From contig JAQGEQ010000192.1 in NCBI GenBank assembly GCA_034620365.1, positions 615,001-679,000 of the forward strand: 64,000 nucleotides of DNA. The letters run 5' to 3'. Below, one piece after another: positions 47,801 to 59,800 of this stretch (its first letter is position 1; each line of letters begins with the position of its first letter). The notes under the pieces are model-generated. The model did no database searches. It saw only the letters and a list, made by a program, of their open reading frames with translations, and was not told the DNA's origin. Made by a program: the position numbers and the translations under genes. The stretch comes from Pegea sp. RAD2-039 (Eukaryota; Chordata; Thaliacea; Salpida; Salpidae).

Positions 47801-48911
47801 GATTTATTTGAGTTGAATCTTCATCGGATTGATAAAGATGTTCAAAGATGTGATCGTAATCATGAATACTTCACACAAAGTTGTAATCTGGAAAAACTTC
47901 GTAACATCATGTGTTCTTATGTATGGAGAAACTTGGACGTTGGTTACATGCAGGTACACTGTCCTAAGTAGTCAGCCCTGGTCCAAAATCATATGTGGCC
48001 CCAACCTTGACCCCTAAAACCTGACATTAAAAAAGTTGTTAGATTGTAGTAAGCATGTCCCGCCCTCTAGTTACTGGTCGAGACATGGACACTTTGTGGT
48101 CAGAGTCCCAATTAAATATCATCATCTAGATGCTAAAAGTGTCCTAGACCACCAAGGCTCATTATTAGTCGAGGACTTTTACGAGGGATTCAAATCAGGG
48201 TTTTGTTGCTGGTCTCATTTAAATATAAGAAGTTGAAGATAGAAGTCTAAAGATTCATCTATTTTTAGGGGATGTGTGATCTTGCTGCTCCACTTCTAAT
48301 CCTCTTCGATGATGAACAGTTCGTCTACAGTCTCTTCGTTAGATTAATGGAGAGAATGGAGAAGAACTTCCCCAGGAGCAACGGATCAGATAGCTCGGCA
48401 GGGACCTCAATTAGCGCTATGGATCAACATCTCGCTCGATTACGTCAACTTCTACAGATATTAGATGCAGAGTTATATGAGCATATGCTCAATAAGAGTG
48501 ATTGTACCCATTTCCACTTCTGCTACAGATGGTTCTTACTCGATTTTAAAAGAGGTTTGTGTCTTGTTGAAGATCAGAAAAGATCTGATCATGTTTATTG
48601 TGAAGAGTTATCATATGATGAAGACATATTTGCCGTATGGGAAAACTTTTGGGCAGCTAAGTACGTGGCATCCGACCAGTTAGTGGCGTTCTTCGCGCTT
48701 GCCTTGTTACAAGCGTACCGTGACATCATTATTGAAAATGATATGGATTTCACTGACATCATCAAGTTTTTTAATGGTTTGTTTCATTGCTTCAAGTTGA
48801 TGTTTTGATGATTGTTTGGTTTTAGAAACAGCTGAAACTCATGATGCTCAGGAAATCCTAGAAAGAGCAAGAAATCTAGTAGGTGAGCTGCAACAGATGC
48901 TTAGCAAATGA
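38829..48911 (+). CDS. SGSM: SGSM-type small G protein signalling modulator (RUN + TBC RabGAP)
   Basis: SGSM1/2 proteins bind Rap/Rab GTPases and act as RabGAPs on endomembranes. Early exons 38829-38856, 39009-39052, 39181-39256, 39600-39759, 39992-40111 encode the RUN domain ([20 protein letters not shown], then [20 protein letters not shown]). Then 41538-41605, 41655-41757, 41818-42004 ([40 protein letters not shown]), 45047-45207 ([14 protein letters not shown]), 45516-45587, 45644-45711, 45770-45930 (PH-like region, [19 protein letters not shown]), an unresolved stretch 45982-46407, 46408-46745, 46795-46998, 47049-47102, 47151-47228, 47280-47351 and later exons. The TBC domain keeps both catalytic fingers: arginine in [12 protein letters not shown] and glutamine in VGYMQGMCDL. 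The ending FTDIIKFFN plus a short helix matches SGSM. The gene is 10 kb mainly because of two minisatellite introns. Convergent with POLE. Confidence 0.93.
40188..41518. repeat. 32-bp minisatellite of perfect E-box palindromes in SGSM intron
   Basis: About 41 head-to-tail units, each a 16-bp perfect palindrome GTTGTCACGTGACAAC followed by a 16-bp linker (type TCAAAGTTGAAAATCA; variants AGTAGA, AGTTAA, ATTTGA, and ACCTG or TCGG at the end). The palindrome core is nearly invariant, with only a few changes (GTGGCAAC, CATGTGGC, GACACC), whereas linkers vary more and variants occur in higher-order order. The core GTCACGTGAC equals the CLEAR/USF-type E-box. The array fills nearly all of intron 40112-41537. 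Confidence 0.97.
42018..44494. repeat. 43-bp minisatellite of X-box-like palindromes in SGSM intron
   Basis: About 55-60 units. Each holds GTTGCTAGTAGCAAC (two 7-nt arms around a central G; often 9-nt arms as TAGTTGCTAGTAGCAACTA), then TTACAAGGTTCATCTGATG and TTGGTA. Variants: GCTAATAGC, CAACCAG, GGCTC for GGTTC, CTGCTG for CTGATG; some units lack part of the linker. Multi-unit blocks recur, showing higher-order amplification. GTTGCT-3N-AGCAAC fits the RFX X-box pattern. The array occupies most of intron 42005-45046. Confidence 0.97.
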
Positions 48912-49640
48912 TCTTATTTCAAATATCAATTCTCTGATGTCAAAGGAACAAATGGAAGTTTTTAATTTGTAAAAAACTATTTCGACTGTAAACTGATTGT
49001 TGTTGCAATATTTATTGTTTTCTGATTATTTTTGTGAAGCATTCCAGCTTACCAATTGAAGTAAATATAAATACTTAAACTGTTTTGCATGCTTCGATGT
49101 TTTGAAAAAAAGTAATTCGATTAAAAAGAAATCGTCAAAAAACTTTCTTGTAAGATCACTGAAAGTTGAAGCAAATAATCAGTTTTCTAAAATTATTCGT
49201 TTAGTTATTTGAATAAATAGAAAGTTTGAGAGGAAAATTAGTTCTCTTATCGAACACAAAGTATTTTTCCATCTTGTGATTGACCGTTGACTTTGCCAAC
49301 CTCACCTCATTGAGCAATAGATTATAAGAAGTTCAGTTGCTCTTCACTTCAAAGCCCATGGGTAGATAGGAAGAAAAATAAAATTAAATGAATCTTTTCA
49401 TACAATTGATTTCTTGTTTTATTCCTTAAAAGCTCCAAAGACTTATTGTAAGATTTAAAGTCTTCTAAATCTTATACAAAACTGCCTAAGCTCTTAAAAC
49501 AAGCAAATGAAGCAGTGTTTGTGATTCATAGAGCACCTAGACAAACCCATTTCAGTTGTTGAAGTTAGAAAGTACTGAGAAGGTGCCGTAAGCCTCTATC
49601 ACCAACCAATCATAATATTTGATCATTGTAAGTCTGATAC
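48912..49640. other. SGSM 3' region and spacer
   Basis: AT-rich, with an AATAAA-like element near 49376-49382 among other A-rich hexamers. Nothing else recognised. Confidence 0.4.
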
Positions 49641-49654
49641 AGTTGATCATCTCA

Positions 49655-50110
49655 CAAATTTGATGCTTAAAAATGTTAGTGCATGGATGCCATATCAAGT
49701 TGTTGATATCAAAAAAATCGAATCTGTTCAGCCAACATTTACGAGATTGGTATGCAGGAAACTTAATATTAAATATGATAATTATAAACATCGTCTCAGT
49801 CTCTTCAATTTAGATACTTTGGAAATTCGACAGATTAAGTACGACTTAATTTTTATCTTTGAAATCATCCACAATTTAATTGACCTTCAGTTTGATGATT
49901 TCTTTTCTATTAGTCCTTCCCTCAAGTTATATTAACTCAAACGACACACATTACATCTTAATAAGCATATATCACCTGGTACACTAATCAGAGCAACTTT
50001 TTTTCTCATGCCGCACAATTAGTACATGGAACCAGCTGCCATCGTCATGTCAGAATCACTCGCGTTGTTCAAGCAGAAGTTGAACTGTTATGATATTACC
50101 ACATTTGTTA
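49655..50110 (+). mobile_element. LINE fragment (3' part of reverse-transcriptase ORF)
   Basis: Plus-strand copy of the LINE at 31080-32290. From 49675 it encodes NVSAWMPYQVVDIKKIESVQ, the same C-terminal RT-region segment, open for 91 codons, then broken by a stop near 49935 with homologous sequence continuing to about 50110. A 5'-truncated, inactive copy. Confidence 0.85.
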
Positions 50111-50853
50111 TTAACGAGATACATCTACATATATATGTATCTTAATTATACATGAAAATTATATTAACTATAATAACTGTGCTAGAGAGAGGTGTCTTTT
50201 TCAGATACCCTTCTTAGCATTTATTGTTATGAAATATATTAAAGTTATTAATTTTACGAAATAAAAACACTTAAAGTTAATTTAAGTCTGCAAGCTATTT
50301 TCAGAAAGTTCAAGTATTCGAATTTATCTTTTATTTAACTTCTTGTGAAAATATAAAATTATTATTAAGAGAGTTTGTAGCCTTACAAATATATCTGGTT
50401 CTTTTACTGACGTAGTATTAAAATTAAAAGAATGAATTTTATATAAACTTCTTCAAGTTACTTGAAGTTTGCTTCTTAATAATTCAAACTTTATATTGAA
50501 AATTTTAAAGTTAAAAAATCATTATAAGAAATTTTATGAATAAAAATTTGAATTCAAAATTTTGTAAATGATGAGAAACTGCTGATGAATTAACTTTTCT
50601 AAATTTAAGATCTACAATTTCACTTTTTCAAGTATTAGTTGCAAACTTCCAGATAATCTAAAGTTGAGGGTTTCCAAACATATTTTAGTGAAATTTATTG
50701 AAATAAAATTTTAAAATTTCTGAGTTACAACAAAATTATTTAATAATTTTCAACAAAACTGAAATTAGATGTAATCATTTTTCAAATAAGATCTTCATTA
50801 AAAGATCAACACAAAGATCAAATCATCAAAGCGAGAAGTTTACAAAAAGACAT
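50111..50853. other. AT-rich spacer at the SGSM/POLE convergence
   Basis: No gene seen. Contains the POLE 3' UTR on the minus strand. Confidence 0.45.
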
Positions 50854-53800
50854 CATCTGCTAATCAAAGATTTACTGATCCATTCTAAAGACTCCTTTAA
50901 ATACTTCAATCCAGAAAACTCCGCAATTTTCTCAAAGGTTCTCACAATTTTCTTCAATTGTGTCTCTTGGAAACTCAACTGGAAGTTACCTAGCAACGAG
51001 ACGCGTTGATAAGCGGAAGTAACAAGAGGTTAGCAACCAACCAGCACAATCACAGTGAACATTCAAATTTTTCTGCTTCACTGCTTTGCATTTGATACAT
51101 TCCAAATCCTGAAGCTGGAAACTCAACGCGCGCTCTTGAAGCTCCTCCACCAACCGCTCTTCAATCCATGTGACGTCATAAGGAGTCGCGCAATTCTTAC
51201 AACTCCAAAAACTGCTCGAAACGAAGATGATGACACTAGAGGGCGATGAGGAGTACTAACCATCCTCCATCAAGAATAAGATCCCGACAAACATCAAGAT
51301 CACAACAAGAGTTGCAACTGATGCAAGGAAGTTGACCAATCACAAACGAGCTACTCGGATTAATCCAATCAACATCAGGAGAGAACTCCCCGACACCGAT
51401 CAATCTCAACAAGTTCCTCTTCATTTTCCGGACCTATTCACTACATCACATACTGATGACTCGATGACGTCATCTCGTACCTGTTCTGTGACGTTCGAAT
51501 CGATAGCGATGACGTGGCAGACGGATTTAACGAATTCGAGGGTTGGATTGGTGAAGTTGAGATGAGATCCTGGAAGATTTGGGAAGAGAGATCGGAGTTT
51601 GTTAAGATCAGTTGGGAGCTGTTTTGAGATCTTTTGAACGATCCTGGATGTTGGGGAGTTAGGGAGATGAAAGAGGAGGAGGAGACTTACCCGAATAGCT
51701 CTTCACTCAAATCTCCGGACACTAGATGGCGCGAGAAGTCTATGAGATTGGATGTTGGAAGATCTGTTTGATCTTCTGTCGTGATCCTTGGGATGATTAA
51801 AGTCTCGTTGAGTTTCAGAGATTCAGTGTAGATCATCGAGATGTATCCCGCGATCACCATCCGGAAGTGATCTTGAAAAAGTCCCGGAAGATACTTTGAG
51901 ATGTTGAAAGAGCAATCAATCGAAAACTTCTTCTGATCTTCAACATCTTCTTCATCTTGACACACAGCCGCAAAATTGACCGAGTCCAACCACAGCAGAC
52001 TGTCCCACACCTAAACATACTGGTCAGTATCTGTCCACTTACAAATGGACCACTTGGACCTTTTCCACGGTCAACACGATCGAGTGAAAGTTCTCTTGGG
52101 CCACAATCGATTCGATGACGTAATTGATGTAGGAAAGCGCGTCGTCATGGTTACGCTTCTTTGTCGAGACGATAATTTGATAGAAATTGGCGAAAACGAC
52201 CTTTGAACCCAACCGCTTCAACTCCTTGATCAGCTGTAAATGACGTCATCAAACTACGTGTCGTTACCTAGCAACCACAAACCTGTAAGAAGATCTTCTT
52301 CATCGGGACTTGTAATGTCCTGAAGATGGCTGGATCGAAGAGCAGTGAACGTTTGTTGCCAAGCCAACGGTAGAAGTTGACTAGTTGCTGGTCGGCGAGT
52401 TGGTTTCGATTCAAAGAAACATCTTTCAGCCAATTCTGAACCATCGATTTCAACACTCTGTAATCGATGATGACGTCATAAACGCGATTAGCATCGCGCG
52501 CACGAAATCACCGAAAAGCGCTGAAACAAAGAGCTGATTCGTCATAGCTGGTCAGTCCTAGGACACTTGGGCATCCGGTCACCATATCAGCAAGTGACGA
52601 TTGCTGCATGACGTCAAAACTAATCCCTGCGCCTATTGAACCAAAACACGATGACGTCATCGCATGGTAGTGACGTCATCACCTTCGGAGTTGTTCAGTG
52701 ATTGGATGATGGTGTTGATGGCAAGTGAAGACATATTGAGTTGGACGCAGATGTTTGGATATAAACAGCTGTTGTTGATCGCCAGTGACGTCACATCGGT
52801 AGTGGCTGCGGATGATGTAATTTATGACGTCATCACCATAAGGTAGTCAGTTACCAAGGCGACTGTAGTCGATGGAGTTGCCGCCCAGGTCAGGACTGTC
52901 ACTTCGTGAACACCACAGGACGTGACTTTGTTGGATGAGGTTCCTGAAAGTTTTGGGTCATTTTGGGGGCTTTTGGGGCGTGGTCAGGATCTGACCTTGC
53001 AAAGAAGACATCGGATCCAAAGGATGTTGCATCTGCTGGAAGATTACCGGCTGGAATATGGAAGTATCGGGACTGATGTAGGACTTGTGAGATGGCAAGA
53101 TTTGAGTGGATGTAGTACTCCAACATCTCGATTCCTGCATCCTAAAAGACACATAAAGATCAATTTGATGTCTTGAGATGAAGATGAGGACTTTTTGCCA
53201 GCTCAGTGTATCAATGTAATCTGATGGAGGTTTGTTGAAGATCGGGATTAGAGGAAGATCATTTAAAACAGGGATCAGTTTCCTAAGATCTTCAGATGAT
53301 GTTGTAGATTGATAAGCGACGAAAGTAGGACCCCTGTTCTCTTTCTTGTAATCTTGAAAGATCCTCTGGAAAGATCGGATTGAAGATTGTGTCTTTGGGA
53401 TTGATTGATTACCTGGATGTTGCGATGAGCTAATCTCACGTTTGTTTCGACTCGAACTTCGAAATTTATGTCCTCAGAAGGGACATCTTCATCTTTAAGA
53501 CCTTCTTCGATATAATTTTGACGAATTGTTCTAAAAAAAGAAGAAAAGTAAAAAAAAAAAAGAAAAAAAATTGAAGTTACTTGTAGGTGGTACTCAAGTT
53601 GGGAAGCCGGTTTTCTCTGGCCCTGTCCACCAACAGGACCTGACACTTGCTGGCCGGAGTAATAAAGATCGCGAAAAGATGTTTGGAGCCTGAAAATGAT
53701 CAATTCAACCTCTGAAGATCATTTGAAGATCTCAAAGACCTGTATGATGATAAAAGAAATAGATTTGTTTCATCGAATCCTTTTCCAAATAAGGAAAATG

Positions 53801-56800
53801 GGACACACTCCGAAATTTCAATTGATCCATTTGAAAAGTGTCCGTCTCGCTTCCAGCTAACACCTTATAAGCCTTCAACACAATGACGTCATTGTCAGTG
53901 AATAAATCATGGATGACGACAAACTTTTCGCTGTAACGCGCAAACACTTCCAAGATCGACAATTAATCGCAAGCTCAGCGGGACTTGAAGCTCGTAAACC
54001 CCGGCAACTTCAGGACGAGAAAGCTCGTGACTAATATCCGCGAGATGTTCTTGATATTCTCTTTCTGTGATCCGATACTCGTAAAGATGATAAACGCGCG
54101 CGGATCTACATGGAAACAAGCTCTTAAATCCATCTAAAAGATCTGATCTCACCTTGGAAGAGTTCTGCTGACTTTTCTCCACGCGAGATCGCTTTCATCT
54201 TCGTTCTTTTGATGACGTTGGTTGACATAGAAGACTCGCGGCACATAAATCTACATCAGAAGTCAGATCAGCTCGTAGAGGAGTCGAGAGTACCTTGAAG
54301 ATGTGTAGTTGAGAGTCTACAAGCGCGAAAACGCGAAAAAGACCCGGTTCTGAGGTTTCGATAAATTCCAAGATTTGCCAGTGAGTATTGAAGACTGTTT
54401 GGGAGCTTTGTTGGAGGAATCCAGAAAGATCTGAAGATTAGAATGATCTTGGAGTGATGTGAGATGATGAAGATGATTTTACTGGATGCGGATGTAGGTT
54501 TCTTATGTAAGATCAGTTCATCTTGATCCAGCATCTTTCTTTGTTTGATTTGAAATTTCCATTTCTTTTTATGAAACTCCAACCAGATCTTCCGCTGATC
54601 TTTACTCCCCCGGAAGAGCCAAGACACATCTGGAGCTGATCCAAGAACCTCTTGCCAGCTCCGACTCAAATCTTCTTTCTGGACACAAAATCCGATCAAT
54701 AAATGACCACAAAAATCCGCGGGGCACCTGGGACAGTTTCTGCTTCTTAGTAACCACAGCAACTTGGGGTCTTCGCGCCCCACCTCCCAGATCTTCAATA
54801 TCAGTCATATCAGTGATGACGTCATCATTGACGCGTTTCTTCGGGAGCACTTGGAACAGATCTGTGACTCTCCGCTGTTTGTAAAGATCATTCTTCTCAG
54901 AGAGACGTTTATGGAGCCAATCAGGGTGGCGGACACGAGCCACGGGGTTCAAAACGCCCTAAGACACAGAAAGATGTTTTGAGGATCAGTTAGGATGAGA
55001 AGACACACTTGAAGAGCTGCAGGGATTGTGATGATCTTCTGGATCGCGCTCCCCAACCTCTCGATGTAATACTCCCAATCCAAAATGGTCCTGATGTCAA
55101 ACTCTTTGATGTTTGACCTTTTTGTCCATTTTCTCAGGTAGTGACGTTGGACACTGACTTCAGACTACATTTTGCGGGTCAGTGGTCAATGGACAAGTAG
55201 TTGTGGGAAGTTACCTGGAAGATAGCGAGCGGAATCGCGCGTTCTGTGACAGGAGCATCATCTGGATATTTTGAGATGATGTATTTACAAGCGAGTCCAG
55301 CATCTTTACCGATTTGGTCGCCCAAAAATTCAGCTAATCTGCATATAAATGGGTCAGTGGTTTTGTGGGACAGGTAAGGTGTGGACCTCTTAGCTGTACT
55401 GATTGATGTCGATTTTTGTGTCCCATAATCTTCTAATTTTCGGGACATATTTCTACTCTCAGAAATCAAAGTAAAGAGTTCGTTATCCGGCATATTAGAA
55501 GCCTACAAGTTGGTCACGTGAGAAGCTTAGAAAGAAAATCGACCAATGAGCACCTTGCTGTATAAAACATCCAACCAATGATCTGCAACTTTTGCAACTG
55601 AAGCATAAGCTTCCTCTAAAGATGACCCTTCCAAGAATGCATCAAAAACAGAAGATTGGAAATTCTTGATCAATTGTAGTTCACCTCTTCGCTTAATTTC
55701 AAATCTGCGAGCAACCAATCAAAAAAACCATTAAATCAACCATCTAACAACCATCTAGCAACCAAATCAACCATCTAACAACTAAATCAACCATCTAACA
55801 ACCAAATCAACCATCTAACAACCAAATTAACCATCTAACAACAAAATCAACCATCTAACAACCAAATCAACCATCTAGCAACCAAATCAACCATCTAACA
55901 ACCAAATCAACCATCTAACAACTAAATCAACCATCTAACAACTAAATCAACCATCTAACAACCAAATCAACCATCTAACAACCAAATCAACCATCTAAAG
56001 ACTAAATCAACCATCTAGCAACCAAATCAACCATCTAACAACCAAATCAACCATCTAACAACCAAATTAACCATCTAACAACCAAATCAACCATCTAACA
56101 ACCAAATCAACCATCTAACAACTAAATCAACCATCTAGCAACCAAATTAACCATCTAACAACCAAATCAACCATCTAACAACCAAATTAACCATCTAACA
56201 ACAAAATCAACCATCTAACAACCAAATCAACCATCTAGCAACCAAATCAACCATCTAACAACCAAATCAACCATCTAGCAACCAAATTAACCATCTAACA
56301 ACCAAATCAACCATCTAAGAACCAAATCAACCATCTAACAACCAAATCAACCATCTAACAACCAAATCAACCATCTAACAACCAAATCAACTATCTAACA
56401 ACCAAATCAACCATCTAACAACTAAATCAACCATCTAACAACCAAATCAACCATCTAACAACCAAATTAACCATCTAACAACCAAATCAACCATCTAACA
56501 ACCAAATCAACCATCTAACAACCAAATCAACCATCTAACAACCAACCCTTTCAACTCTGCAACCGATTTATCGAAATTGAATACAGCGTATCGCTTCTTT
56601 AAGCTTTTTCCTTCTTCTTTTGCAGCAGGTAGCACCATAGCAAGATATGGACCATCTACCTCAAAGAATATGGAGTTTTCTGATCTTATTTCGTATGATA
56701 AGGTCTTCGGATCAACTAATTCAGCATACTGATCGTTTGTAAACTCATCCTGCAACAACCAATCAGAAATCGAGTAACAAAGGTCATATATAGTTGACCT

Positions 56801-59800
56801 TAACCATCACATTAAGAAGAGCTCCCGGATATGAGATTTGGATTTTTGCTTTCTTCTCATTGGTTGTTTCGATGACATAATTTTCGGGGAATGATTTCGG
56901 TAAGACACACCAAATACCATCAGTATCTAACTCAAGTGGTCGACCTGAAAAGATATCAAGCAAGTAATTAATCATCCAATATAATCAATTAACCAATCAC
57001 CGATCTTTTCTACCAGTTTTCGCGCGTTTTGAATAATTTTCGCGCCAGTATAACAAACAATTCCCGCCATTTCCATCGAGTACCAACGAGCCCTAGAAAC
57101 CAAACAAAATGTTACTTAGCAACCAACTATCTCCTAGCAACCAACCCGCGTCGCATCACGTAACCATAGAAACTATTAAGGATGCACTTGTGCGCGAGTT
57201 GTAAAGAATCGTAGAGAACTTCGAGACCCTGTGCACGTTTCACCTCAGTGACGTCACCACTCGCTATCGCGGTCGCTACTTGCTTCTTGGCTCGTTTCAA
57301 ATCACTTTTGTACTCGTATCTAAATTGGACAAGTCATGGACCGACCAGCAGGACATTCAAACTGACCTTCTGTCCCGAAACATACGGACAGTGTCAACAT
57401 AGAATGAGTTTTCTCGCTGACAAATAGTTGTAACTCTTTCTTCAAGTTTTTTTACTTTTATTTTGTTGTAAGCTTGCCGACAATAAGTCTGAACAAGATT
57501 CGATTACAGAAAAGAGATCTTAAGATGAAGATCAGACCTGGAGTCTCTTCTTTTCAATCTCAGCTTGATCTTCTTTACTCATCTCATGGAATGCCAGATA
57601 TTTTCCAGGATTATTCGGATCAGCAAATTTTTCATTCTCAAGTTGTTGTTGGATACGATGAAGCTCGCTTCTGGATGCAGGCATGTACTCTCCTCTCCAC
57701 ATCCAAGACATCGCGCGTTGACATTTTGCTCCTATAGCAACCAGAACTCGTGATTCGAGTTTATTGTGATTTGATTGCAGCAAGCTTTGCAAGTTTAATT
57801 GCAGCAAGTTTTGCAAGTTTAATTGCAGCAAGCTTTAAAAGTTTAATTGCAGCAAGCTTTACAAGTTTAATTGCAGCAAGTTTTGCAAGTTTAATTGCAG
57901 CAAGCTTTACAAGCTTAATTGCAGCAAGCTTTACAAGCTTAATTGCAGCAAGTTTTACAAGCTTAATTGCAGCAAGCTTTAAAAGTTTAATTGCAGCAAG
58001 TTTTGCTGTTTAATTGCAGCAAACCTGGCTTATTGAAGTCGCACGCTGCACACGCAGCTTCATCAACAGTTGCAGAAGGTTGAAGTCGATTTGTAAGAAT
58101 GATATTTGGATACATTGCACCAACATCCAAATGATAAATCACCGGTTTTTCAACACTAGCTGGTTTTTCTTTCAACGCTAACAACTTCTTCTTGATATCA
58201 TCACAAACCTAAAAATTTCTCATTACTCTCAGATCAATCATCAAAGACACAAACCTCTTCGAAATTAACTACGTCCGAGATTGGGATACCTTCTTCCACT
58301 TCAACACAAAACTTCACGACGCTTTCAACTTTATCATGAAGCATCTCAAAAGTTTCAGGATCACCTCTGAAGTTACAGGGAATATCCGCGCGAAAGATAC
58401 CTTACATCACGACTGATGACGTCAATTCAACTGATGACGTCAACTCACCTGATTCAAGTGCTTCCACGTGACCACCTACATAGGTTTCGCTGTCCAAAAC
58501 ATGACCATCAAAAGTCAGTTTATTTAAAACCGTTTCCTGCTTGTTAGGAAAGATAATATTTGCCCGAAATGCTTGGACCATCAGTAAAGCCTCACATAAA
58601 GTCCCTAAAGATGAAGATTAGGAAGATGTAGATGAAGATGTAGTTACCTGATCCCTTTCTTAACACGCTATCAGCTTCCATGGGAATGATGGTACAAAGA
58701 GCAAACACGAATGGATGAACATATTTCATATACATATAATAAGTAGCAACTGCATCAGACACTGAATAATTTGCTAAAGTTTCAGGTTCTTCATTCGCCA
58801 GTCTGCTCCAAGATTCATTAGGAGTTTGTAGAAGATCTCAAAGACATCACCTGCAAAGCTCTTCAGGATCCAACTCAACCGGATCATATCTCAACTTCGC
58901 TTTTGCTGCTGCCTTTAAGTTTTGACTCCCAACAGGAAGATACGAGTCTCGCTTCACCCATCTGAGACACAAATGATGATTGGTTGTCATGGCAACGGGA
59001 GCTTTTACTTGTAAGCATCCATATGTGATGCTTGTAGGGATTTATATTCGCCTTGAGAGTCTTTACAGAATCCGATCTCTTTCAACATATCGATCCCAAG
59101 AATCTCTGCTCTTTTTTCAACAAACGGCCAATCAAAGAAGTCCCCGTTGTAAGTGACAAAGATCAAGGGTTTAATGTCAAGGATGTGGTCGAAAAACTTC
59201 TTTATCAAACTCGCCTATAGGATACCTTAAAGTCAAAGATGTAGGTGTCTTTAGGAGCAACTCACTTCATCAGGTTCGTTGAAGACTTCAAATTTTCCCT
59301 CAAACTCAGGTTTAGGAGTATACTCAAAATCATCGATGTCTTTTGAGATGATCTCTCTGTTAAAGATTCAGATAAAAGATTTAGGAAGATATGAGGAGGA
59401 TCACCTGTTGCATATCAGGTATCCGCATCCGTCTACCATATAAGAGATCATCATGATGTTGTCTGATTCAGCATCAGGAAATTTTAGAGGTAATTTCGTA
59501 GTTTCAATATCAAAAGCCAAAACAACAGGATCCTGAAAAAAGAAGATCACCAAATTGTAGAAAAGATGTCAAAAAACAAACCGGTCTTTCAAGAAGATCT
59601 TTTCTTTGTTTAATAGAAGGATGAGCATCACCACCTAGCAACGTGACGTCATACCATAATCCAACATGAAACTCCAAATCAATTGAAACTCTAACATGAT
59701 AAGGAACATCATGTTCCCTGATGTCTGTTAAGTTATCCAATTGATTGATGGATTTAAGGTTTTCATCAACAGATTTTCCACCGAGGGCACTAAATAGAAA

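Noticed and set aside
48036..48236. ORF in the 317-nt intron of SGSM between VGYMQ and GMCDL
   Set aside because: The flanking TBC motif joins directly across it (YMQGMCDL), so it is intronic, and its translation matches nothing I recognise.
57750..58013. Plus-strand ORF with eight-residue repeats (SLIAASFA/T)
   Set aside because: It is the 24-bp minisatellite read on the antisense strand of a POLE intron; the unit length alone keeps the frame open.
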